From: an uncultured Eubacteriales bacterium
GTDB taxonomy: Bacteria > Bacillota_A > Clostridia > Christensenellales > Aristaeellaceae
Assembly (NCBI GenBank): GCA_902775835.1
Contig: CACYNZ010000055.1
Coordinates: 1-14,364, forward strand
Length of the DNA: 14,364 nt
Reading direction: 5' to 3'
Numbering within the stretch: position 1 is the stretch's first letter; the number at the start of each line of letters is the position of its first letter. The position numbers were made by a program, and so were the translations under genes. The notes under the pieces were generated by a model. That model was not told the DNA's origin, did not search any database, and worked only from the letters and a program-made list of their open reading frames with translations. Positions 7,176-13,218 of this stretch are shown piece by piece.

Positions 7176-8944
7176 TCCGGAGGGAATACAGCGCCCTGGA
7201 AAGAAGAGCTGTCAGTCAGATCTATAACGGGGCGGAACGCTATGACTTTGCGCCGTTCTTTCTGGCGATGAGACCGGGTGGTGAACCGGAACTCTATGTC
7301 AATACGCTCATCGGTCTGGCTGTAAAGTGGCTGGATGCCGCCAGGCTGTCTGCTTTCTTTACTTCCTATGAAAGCAATGTCAGAAGCGATGATCTTGATG
7401 TCATCAGCTGGCTGGGACTGGAAAATGCCCTTTATGAGAAGGAAATCGGCCAGCGTCCGATCCTGAAGCAGCTGCGTGAAGAATTTGCTTCCCAGTTCTT
7501 TACTTCTCATCAGACTTTATCCCGCCAGCAGATGATGACCATGAATGTCAGACTGTATGAACAGAGGGAAGCACGCTGGGCAGAAGTATGCCATCATACG
7601 ATGCCCGTTATGACAAAAGAAGCGAAAGAACTCTGTCAGGCTTTGAAGCTGTCTGGCGATCTTGATACAGAGGGCATCATCAAAGCACTTGAAAACATTA
7701 TGCGCACCTATTTCCATGTGCTTGACTTCAAAGCCGACAGCAGCCATCGTTCCATCTCCGAAACCCTTTCTTCCTTCCTGAAGAAAGTCATGTACCGTGA
7801 GACCCATGAAACCGATGCCCTGCTGGTCAGACAGAGCGGAACATCCCATGAAACAGGCGGAAAGGAAAGAAGGCTGGAAAGAGGCCGTCATGTTTCCGTC
7901 CATACGGAAAAGGATAAAGCCTATATTGAAAGCTGCTTTGGAAAGAGTCTGATCAGTGAAACGGAAAGAAAGATCCTGGAACGGGATCTATGCCGGGATC
8001 ACCATGCCTATTGTCATCTGTATCTGGCCGGGGCTGCCATTTCGCAGGAAGAATGCAAAGATGAAGAAAGCCGGAAGTTTCAGAAAGAAGTGGAGAAACA
8101 GGCAGCGAAGAACCGGAAGTATCTTTCTGCCCAGGGTGCCAAAGCTTCTTCGGCCATCCATACCCTGAAGGCACGGTTGGATGTATTGCTGGCAACGTAT
8201 GATGAGCCGCTGGAAGATAAAAGCCGGGAAGGAAAGCTGAAGGGAGACAGGTGCTGGCGGATGGGCATCCTCCAGGATCCTTATGTCTTTACAAAAGCAA
8301 GTGCTGAAAAGGAACACCGGCTGAAGGTTGATTTATTGCTGGACGCATCCGCCAGCAGACTCAACGTACAGGAAATCATTGCGGCTGAGACATGGATTCT
8401 TGTACAGAGCCTGAATGAACTGCATATTCCGGTACGGGTCATGACATTCCGTTCCCTGCGGGGCTATACTGTATTACAGAGGCTCAAGGATTATCATGAG
8501 AAACAGGCTGACGGCATCCTGAATTATTACGCAGCCGGCTGGAACCGGGATGGACTGGCTTTAAGGACAATGGGAAGACTGATCCGGGAAGAAGGGAATC
8601 TTGTCAGTTATCAGCAGAGCAGGGTCAGTGACGGGTATGAACATTTGCTGTTCATCCTGACAGATGCCAATCCGGATGACAGTACACCGATCCCCGCAGA
8701 AGGAAATCTCAGCCTGGATCGTCCGTATGAAGACAGCGATGCCGTAGAGGATACGGCACAGGAGGTAAAGAAACTGAGACTTTCAGGTATTCATACCATG
8801 GCCGTGTATCTTGGGGCCAGCGCCCATGCGGACAATGTTCATGAAATCTACGGCACCTCTTTTGTCAGTGTGAAAAACATTGAAGCACTGGCCTCCGGCA
8901 TCAGTGCTCTATTGGAAAAGAGTCTGATCCGCGTACAGAAGTGA
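7172..8944 (+). CDS. NorD/CobT-like protein with C-terminal VWA domain
   Basis: Probable adaptor partner of the preceding MoxR-type ATPase. The C-terminal ~200 residues are a von Willebrand A domain: LKVDLLLDASASR (384-396) gives the DxSxS MIDAS motif, WNRDGLAL (457-464) takes the third-loop position, and FILTDANPDD (494-503) provides the distal Asp. This matches NorD/CobT-like proteins, where metal-dependent contact with a target is expected. The N-terminal ~200 residues are helical. A middle block (~240-300) holds HTEKDKAYIESCFG and CRDHHAYCHLY, a Cys/His cluster that could bind metal. Residues 295-365 are Lys/Glu-rich and probably coiled. It overlaps the ATPase gene by four bases and is followed six bases later by a small gene. 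NorD proteins activate nitric oxide reductase, but no such reductase is in the window, so I do not assign that role. Confidence 0.83.
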   Translation: MIRREYSALERRAVSQIYNGAERYDFAPFFLAMRPGGEPELYVNTLIGLAVKWLDAARLSAFFTSYESNVRSDDLDVISWLGLENALYEKEIGQRPILKQLREEFASQFFTSHQTLSRQQMMTMNVRLYEQREARWAEVCHHTMPVMTKEAKELCQALKLSGDLDTEGIIKALENIMRTYFHVLDFKADSSHRSISETLSSFLKKVMYRETHETDALLVRQSGTSHETGGKERRLERGRHVSVHTEKDKAYIESCFGKSLISETERKILERDLCRDHHAYCHLYLAGAAISQEECKDEESRKFQKEVEKQAAKNRKYLSAQGAKASSAIHTLKARLDVLLATYDEPLEDKSREGKLKGDRCWRMGILQDPYVFTKASAEKEHRLKVDLLLDASASRLNVQEIIAAETWILVQSLNELHIPVRVMTFRSLRGYTVLQRLKDYHEKQADGILNYYAAGWNRDGLALRTMGRLIREEGNLVSYQQSRVSDGYEHLLFILTDANPDDSTPIPAEGNLSLDRPYEDSDAVEDTAQEVKKLRLSGIHTMAVYLGASAHADNVHEIYGTSFVSVKNIEALASGISALLEKSLIRVQK

Positions 8945-8950
8945 GGAATT

Positions 8951-9250
8951 ATGTTTGAAAAGAAAACGGATTTCTATCGTAAGAAAGATAAAGAGACATG
9001 GCTTGCCATTCGCAGGGCATTGAAAGAAGAAGGCATCAGACACGTGGAATGCGGCCATTACTTCGGCGATTCCCTGGCTCCTAACGGGTGCGGGGGACAG
9101 CTGGACCCGAGAAACTTCGGACCGGCTGGCAGGATCGACCGGGATGTCTATTACATCCGTGTCCGCGAAGAGGACAGGGAAAAAGCGGCAGAAGCCATCC
9201 GCAGCCATGGTCTGGTAACGGAAGTACATGAATACCGCACGGAAAAGTGA
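8951..9250 (+). CDS. 99-residue conserved-looking protein, last gene of the AAA/VWA operon
   Basis: Family not firmly recognised. The protein begins with a charged helix (FEKKTDFYRKKDKETWLAIRRALKEEGI), passes through a Gly/Cys-rich centre (HVECGHYFGDSLAPNGCGGQ, residues 35-54), then a predicted strand DVYYIRVREED and helix KAAEAIRSHGL. The alternating helix/strand ends with 'gI' and 'I.V..ed..kA' resemble small ferredoxin-like or DUF2007-type folds, but this is a guess. Its Cys and His residues (C38, H40, C51) could bind metal. No signal peptide or membrane segment. ATG 8951 follows the VWA gene stop by six bases with GAGGA (8943-8947) overlapping that stop, so it is probably translated from the same mRNA. 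Its stop codon lies inside the operon's terminator stem. Confidence 0.78.
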   Translation: MFEKKTDFYRKKDKETWLAIRRALKEEGIRHVECGHYFGDSLAPNGCGGQLDPRNFGPAGRIDRDVYYIRVREEDREKAAEAIRSHGLVTEVHEYRTEK

Positions 9251-9270
9251 AGCAGCGATGCTTCACTTTT
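9245..9270 (+). terminator. Rho-independent terminator of the AAA/VWA operon
   Basis: AAGTGAAGCA (9245-9254) and TGCTTCACTT (9259-9268) form a perfect 10-bp stem closed by a GCGA loop (GNRA type); TTTT runs from 9267 to 9270. The left arm includes the last sense codon and stop (9248-9250) of the 99-residue protein. The group II intron starts three bases after the T tract, so this hairpin is also the likely recognition element for its insertion. Confidence 0.9.
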
Positions 9271-9843
9271 CATGTGTGTCGGGCATGACACACATCCAGC
9301 CTGCAGTAGACGCAGGTCACGGGTATTTGTCGCCAAGTGAAGTAAACCACCAGCCGCAGGCGGTGACGCCGAGGGTGAAAGCAGTGGCTAGCATATTTCT
9401 GAGCTTACGTACAGAAACCTGATTGAGGCCATAAGGCGGACAAGACTGCATGTCAAGTCAAAGTCCGAAAGACAAACGTAAAGCCGATCGGTAAATCAGG
9501 AAGCTATGGAAATTAAGGATGTGTATCTTACCCCGAGAGGTCTTGCGGACAGATGAAACCTGACACAGGGAATCCGAAACGCTTTTAAACAGCTATCGTT
9601 ATCATCTGGTCGGAAAAAGGTTTATCGCAAGAAGTCAGCTGAGGTCATAGTAGTGAGGAAGTCCCTGTAAAGGAGATGGAGCGAAGGACCTAATGTTTGT
9701 ATAGTGTGCAGCGCTATACGCAAGAATCGGATAATCCGAATGGGAGAATATGCCTGCAGCAGGGGAACGTAACCCCTGACGGCAGAAAGGCCCGGGGAGG
9801 TTTCCGGAGACATTTACGAATAGAGAGAAGGAGGCACAGCGGT

Positions 9844-11151
9844 ATGGAGTTAATGGAAATGATTCTGAGTGATGAGAATCTGGAAGAAGCGATCAGGAGG
9901 GTTAAGAGAAACCGCGGCGCGGCAGGTGTGGACGGCATGAAAACAGAAGACCTGGACGATTACTTTGCACAGCACAAGGAGACAATCAGACGGCGAATCA
10001 TGAACATGCAGTACAGGCCGATGCCAGTCCGCAGGGTCTATATCCCCAAGCCCAATGGCAAACAAAGGCCGTTGGGTATACCGGCAGTCGTGGACCGGGT
10101 GGTACAGCAGGCAGTGGCGCAGGTGCTGAGCGGCATTTATGACAGTTCGTTCAGTGCTCACAGCTATGGATTCAGACCGAACCGAGGCGCACATGATGCA
10201 ATGAAGGAGGTCCTGAATGATCTGAACAGCGGTTATGACTGGGTAATTGATCTCGACATCGAAAAGTACTTTGATACAGTGAATCACGACAAATTAATCT
10301 CTATCCTGAGAGAGAAGGTAAACGACAAGAGAACGCTTCATCTGATCCGGTCCTTTCTGAAGGCCGGCGTGATGGAGAATGGATTCGTGTCACCCTCAGA
10401 ATTGGGAGTGCCTCAGGGCGGCCCGCTGTCGCCAATACTGGCAAATATCTATCTGGATAAATTTGACAAAGAGCTCGAAACCAGAGGACTGCACTTTGTG
10501 CGGTACGCAGATGACTGCGATATCTTTGTAAAGAGCGAAATGGCGGCGAACAGGGTGATGAAGTCGGTAACTTCGTGGCTGGAAAGGAAGCTGTTTCTGA
10601 AGGTCAGTCAAACCAAGACAAAGGTTGTCAGACCGAGCGACAGTGAATTTCTGGGCTTCACGTACTGGAAGACAAAGGACATGTGGCACTGCAAGCCAAG
10701 CGATGACAGGAAGGAGCGTTTGATCGCAAAGACAAAAGCAGTCCTGAAACGCAAAGAAGCAGTGTCAAGACCTCTGGCAGTCACATTCACGAAACTGAAC
10801 CAGATCATAAGAGGATGGGTAAACTACTTCTCAATCGGAGATATGAAAACCTTCCTTGGTAAGTATGGCACATGGATGCGGCACAAAGTCAGAGTAATCA
10901 TCATCAAGCAGTGGAAGATACCGAAGAGAATCGACGCGAACCTGCGCAGAATCAACGCTAAGTTCCACTGTAATTTCACAGAAGAGGATACCTTCAAGGT
11001 GGCAAACTCCCGCCTTGGGTGGTATCGCAGATGCGGAATGGATGTAGTGAACTATGCTCTCAGTCCCAGAGTGCTGGCCCTGGCCAATAGGAAAACGGGA
11101 AGACCAGGACTGGTCAACCCGTTGGATTACTATCTTGGGAATCGTAAGTAA
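9844..11151 (+). CDS. ltrA: Group II intron reverse transcriptase/maturase (class C IEP)
   Basis: Intron-encoded protein of 435 residues that assists splicing and copies the intron RNA into target DNA. It starts MELMEMILSDENLEEAIRRV, typical of this family, at ATG 9844 with AAGGAGG (9828-9834) nine bases upstream; the frame is open farther upstream but that part is ribozyme. The RT domain shows the KQRPLGIP block, SYGFRPNRGAHDA, DLDIEKYFDTVNHD (first catalytic Asp), GVPQGGPLSPILANIYLD and the YADD active site (residues 221-224, bases 10504-10515). The maturase X domain follows with FTKLNQIIRGWVNYF. The protein ends soon after X (GWYRRCGM...GNRK) and has no HNH endonuclease domain, as expected for class C. 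All catalytic residues are intact. Confidence 0.95.
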   Translation: MELMEMILSDENLEEAIRRVKRNRGAAGVDGMKTEDLDDYFAQHKETIRRRIMNMQYRPMPVRRVYIPKPNGKQRPLGIPAVVDRVVQQAVAQVLSGIYDSSFSAHSYGFRPNRGAHDAMKEVLNDLNSGYDWVIDLDIEKYFDTVNHDKLISILREKVNDKRTLHLIRSFLKAGVMENGFVSPSELGVPQGGPLSPILANIYLDKFDKELETRGLHFVRYADDCDIFVKSEMAANRVMKSVTSWLERKLFLKVSQTKTKVVRPSDSEFLGFTYWKTKDMWHCKPSDDRKERLIAKTKAVLKRKEAVSRPLAVTFTKLNQIIRGWVNYFSIGDMKTFLGKYGTWMRHKVRVIIIKQWKIPKRIDANLRRINAKFHCNFTEEDTFKVANSRLGWYRRCGMDVVNYALSPRVLALANRKTGRPGLVNPLDYYLGNRK

Positions 11152-11161
11152 ATACAAACGT

Positions 11162-11195
11162 AGCGCCGTATACGGAAGACCGTACGTACGGTGCA
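11162..11195 (+). ncRNA. Group II intron domain V
   Basis: The 34-nt catalytic hairpin begins 10 bases after the maturase stop. 11163-11170 pairs with 11187-11194 (one G-T pair), there is a two-base bulge CG at 11185-11186, then 11171-11175 pairs with 11180-11184 around a four-base loop. The triad position reads CGC (11164-11166) rather than the AGC of IIA/IIB introns, which supports class C. Confidence 0.88.
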
Positions 11196-11200
11196 ATGGG

Positions 11201-11236
11201 AGGGTCGAGCCATAGGTGCGGCTCACTCTACCCTAT
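11201..11236 (+). ncRNA. Group II intron domain VI and 3' splice site
   Basis: AGGG (11201-11204) pairs with CCCT (11231-11234) and GAGCC (11207-11211) with GGCTC (11220-11224). The unpaired stretch 11225-11230 holds A11230, a candidate branch-point adenosine six bases from the 3' end. The intron would end with AT at 11235-11236, leaving TATGGAAC as the start of the 3' exon. Confidence 0.7.
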
Positions 11237-11285
11237 TATGGAACAGCGTGATGAAAGAGAGGAGGTAGTTGTGTTTCCTTATTTT

Positions 11286-11294
11286 TGATATAAT
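11286..11294 (+). promoter_or_regulatory. Extended -10 promoter of scpA
   Basis: TGA followed by a perfect TATAAT (11289-11294) forms an extended -10. A -35 is weak: TAGTTG (11266-11271) has a 17-base spacer, and TTGTGT (11269-11274) is only 14 bases away. Expected start of transcription is about 11301, three bases before the scpA ATG. It lies in the 3' exon of the group II intron, about 50 bases beyond the intron end, so scpA expression should not depend on splicing. Confidence 0.68.
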
Positions 11295-11303
11295 ATCGGA
11301 GCT

Positions 11304-12038
11304 ATGGAAGAATTCACGGTGACGATTGATGCTTTCAGCGGACCGCTGGATCTGATGCTGCATCTGATCCAGGAAAAGAAGCTGGACTTACTGGATCTTG
11401 ATCTGAATGTACTGACCGATCAGTACTGTGCCTATATTGAAAGCATGCAGAATATGCACCTGGAAGTAGCCGGGGAATATCTGGCGGAAATGGCGCATCT
11501 GATTGAGATCAAGTCACGCCGGATGATCCCGGGCAGTAAGGATGAAGAGACCGTGGAAGAAGATCCCAGGGAACAGCTGGTCAGAAGACTGCTGGAATAC
11601 CAGCAGTACAAGGATGTTTCGCAGCAGCTTGAGAAGTACTATGAAGACAGACAGCTTTCCTTAAGCAAGCCGCTCAGTTCAGAAGCGGATGAATGGATCA
11701 AAGACAATGAAGATATGCCGGTGAAGGGATCTGCTTATGACCTGCTCAGGGCGATGAAACGCATGCTTTACAGGATGCAGCTGAGTACGCCGATGGAAAG
11801 AAGCGTATCGGTCAAGGAAATTTCCATTGAAGACAGAGAGCTTGAAGTCAGGGCAAGACTGGATCAGCTGCCGCCGACATTCCGGTTTGAAAGACTGCTG
11901 GATGACTGCCATGATAATCTGGCCAAGGCGATTGCCACCTTTATTTCCGTACTGGATCTCAGCCGCAGGCATATTCTGGTTTTTAGTGTGGATGAAGATG
12001 AAGTCATCTGGTTTACAAGAGGAGGTGTTACTTCATGA
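11304..12038 (+). CDS. scpA: Segregation and condensation protein A (kleisin)
   Basis: Kleisin subunit that bridges the SMC dimer and, with ScpB, forms the bacterial condensin that organises and separates chromosomes. The 244 residues match the family length. The N terminus reads FTVTIDAFSGPLDLMLHLIQEKK, the classic ScpA opening, followed by LTDQYCAYIESMQ and EYLAEMAHLIEIKSRRMIP, the SMC-neck-binding helices. The C-terminal winged helix (FISVLDLSRRHILVFSVDEDEVIWF) is the SMC-cap-binding end. The ATG at 11304 gives a normal N terminus; GGAG at 11298-11301 is only two bases away and probably not a functional Shine-Dalgarno site. The gene overlaps scpB by four bases. It is the first gene of a likely scpA-scpB-lipoprotein-purB transcript. 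Confidence 0.96.
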   Translation: MEEFTVTIDAFSGPLDLMLHLIQEKKLDLLDLDLNVLTDQYCAYIESMQNMHLEVAGEYLAEMAHLIEIKSRRMIPGSKDEETVEEDPREQLVRRLLEYQQYKDVSQQLEKYYEDRQLSLSKPLSSEADEWIKDNEDMPVKGSAYDLLRAMKRMLYRMQLSTPMERSVSVKEISIEDRELEVRARLDQLPPTFRFERLLDDCHDNLAKAIATFISVLDLSRRHILVFSVDEDEVIWFTRGGVTS

Positions 12039-12703
12039 GTGAAGAAGAATTATCAGAAGATAACGCTGCAGTTCTTGACTGTAACTATGATGATGAGGAA
12101 ACAGGCAGTCATGATTCAGATGAGCTGGATGAACAGGCTGAAGCAGTGCTGGAAGGACTGCTGTATATTGTCGGGGATGAAGGGCTGAGTCTGGATCAGG
12201 CCGCCCTGGCTCTTGATATCAGCCGGGAAAGATGTGAAGCGCTGCTGGATGATATGATGCAGAAATATCTCAAACCGGACCACGGCATAGAGCTGACAAG
12301 GTATGGCGATACGTATCATTTTCTCTCCAAAGCCGGTATTCATGATTATGCGGCCCGTCTTTTCAATCTGAATAAAACCGACCGGCTTTCCCAGGCAGCC
12401 ATGGAAACACTGGCGATTGTTGCCTATAAACAGCCGGTTACCCGGGTGGAAATTGAGGAAATCAGAGGCGTAGGGGCAGATGTCATGCTCAGAAAGCTTG
12501 AGACAAGAGGGCTGATTGCCGAGGCAGGCCGCTCCGAAGCACCAGGCCGTCCGATTCTCTATAAAGTAACAGATGCGTTTATGGATGCGTTTGGATTAGT
12601 GAGTCTGGATGAGCTGCCGGATCTGCCGGATTTCCATCAGGATGCCCAGGGTTCTGATCTGTTTGAAGAAGATGAGAAAAAGCCGCAGGGGGAAAGTCAA
12701 TGA
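12035..12703 (+). CDS. scpB: Segregation and condensation protein B
   Basis: Dimeric winged-helix partner of ScpA in the SMC-ScpAB condensin. The conserved core begins around residue 33 (DEQAEAVLEGLLYIVGDEGLSLDQAA) and contains the two winged-helix modules; LSQAAMETLAIVAYKQPVTRVEIEEIRGV (about residues 120-148) and GRPILYKVTDAFMDAFGL are the family signatures. The 222 residues are longer than usual (about 180-200) because of an acidic N-terminal extension of about 30 residues and an acidic C-terminal tail. ATG 12035 has AGAGGAGGT (12018-12026) eight bases upstream, so the extension is very likely translated. It overlaps scpA by four bases and the following lipoprotein gene by four bases (ATGA), which suggests coupling. 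Confidence 0.96.
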   Translation: MSEEELSEDNAAVLDCNYDDEETGSHDSDELDEQAEAVLEGLLYIVGDEGLSLDQAALALDISRERCEALLDDMMQKYLKPDHGIELTRYGDTYHFLSKAGIHDYAARLFNLNKTDRLSQAAMETLAIVAYKQPVTRVEIEEIRGVGADVMLRKLETRGLIAEAGRSEAPGRPILYKVTDAFMDAFGLVSLDELPDLPDFHQDAQGSDLFEEDEKKPQGESQ

Positions 12704-13188
12704 GAAGGCTGGCGGGCGCTATTCTTGCGGCTGTACTGCTTCTGGAAGGATGCGGGAAAGAGCCTGTGCAGACAACCGGTCTGTTTCCGGATACCGCTAC
12801 CGCTGAAGCAACCCAGGCCAGCAGTGAAGCAGAACAGATTGCATCGGATCTTTCGATCACGGATCTCAAGCGTCTCAGGGACAGAAATATCAAAGGTCTG
12901 TTCTTCAATGGCAGTCAGATCTATACTGACGCTGCGGTTCTTGTATCAGAGAATGATAAGGCCGATCTTGTCGGTGTGTTCTATGTTACAGATCTGCAAC
13001 AGGCAGAAGAGGGCATACGGAGCTATCTGGCACAGATGAAATCGCAGTATACCGTATACAGTTCGTCTGAACGCTTCAAGATTGATAACGCTGCCATGGC
13101 AGATAATAGCAAGGATAAGATCGTTGTGATTATCTGCGATGATGTGGAGGCAGCAGAAAAAAAGGCTGAAGAGGCAGTGCAGCAGTGA
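12700..13188 (+). CDS. Putative lipoprotein, DUF4358-like
   Basis: Probably a small protein held on the outer face of the membrane; function unknown. Residues 1-18 form a lipoprotein-type signal (MRRLAGAILAAVLLLEGC) with Cys18 as the candidate lipidated residue. The lipobox reads LEGC, with an unusual Glu at -2. A short Thr/Ser/Ala/Glu linker follows. Residues ~48-155 look like a compact mixed domain: DLSITDLKRLRDRNIKGLFF, VLVSENDKADLVGVFYVTD, a helix QQAEEGIRSYLAQMKSQY, then DKIVVIICDDVEAAEKKAEE. That order resembles DUF4358 proteins of Bacillota. ATG 12700 has AGGGGG (12687-12692) seven bases upstream and overlaps the scpB stop. Co-transcription with scpAB is likely but a link to chromosome segregation is not implied. 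Confidence 0.72.
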   Translation: MRRLAGAILAAVLLLEGCGKEPVQTTGLFPDTATAEATQASSEAEQIASDLSITDLKRLRDRNIKGLFFNGSQIYTDAAVLVSENDKADLVGVFYVTDLQQAEEGIRSYLAQMKSQYTVYSSSERFKIDNAAMADNSKDKIVVIICDDVEAAEKKAEEAVQQ

Positions 13189-13218
13189 GACTGCTTTGGC
13201 AGATATAAGGAGGAAAAC

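Larger units (their letters stand above)
9274..11236 (+). mobile_element. Group II intron, class C (IIC), apparently complete
   Basis: Self-splicing ribozyme and retroelement. The 5' end GTGTGTCGGGCATGACACAC matches the start of IIC introns such as the Oceanobacillus O.i.I1 intron as I remember it (GUGUG...GGCAUG) and forms a 7-bp stem. Bases 9274-9843 contain no gene and hold domains I-III: TTACCCCGAGAGGTCT (9529-9544) and AAGTCAGCTGAGGTCATAGTA (around 9633-9652) are typical core segments, and TCTTGCG (9541-9547) pairs with CGCAAGA (9626-9632). The maturase gene lies in domain IV. Domain V is at 11162-11195 and domain VI at 11201-11236, ending CCCTAT. The 5' exon ends TTTTCAT just after a terminator hairpin, the normal target of this class. 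Exact ends could be off by a base or two. All expected parts are present, so it may be active. Confidence 0.88.

Noticed and set aside
7172..8944. Assignment as nitric oxide reductase activation protein NorD
   Set aside because: The VWA architecture is similar, but there is no norB/norC nearby and sequence alone cannot separate NorD from other AAA-partner VWA proteins.
9697..9843. Upstream extension of the maturase reading frame
   Set aside because: The frame is open but its residues are not RT-like and the DNA belongs to the ribozyme; ATG 9844 has a strong Shine-Dalgarno site and the conserved N terminus.
9274..9843. Possible riboswitch or separate structured RNA after the AAA/VWA operon
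   Set aside because: The structure is explained by group II intron domains I-III, as shown by the 5' GTGTG end, core motifs, maturase, domain V and domain VI.
9245..11240. Retron or diversity-generating retroelement
   Set aside because: The RT has the group II block order and X domain, and a domain V follows it; there is no variable/template repeat pair and no msr-msd-like arrangement.
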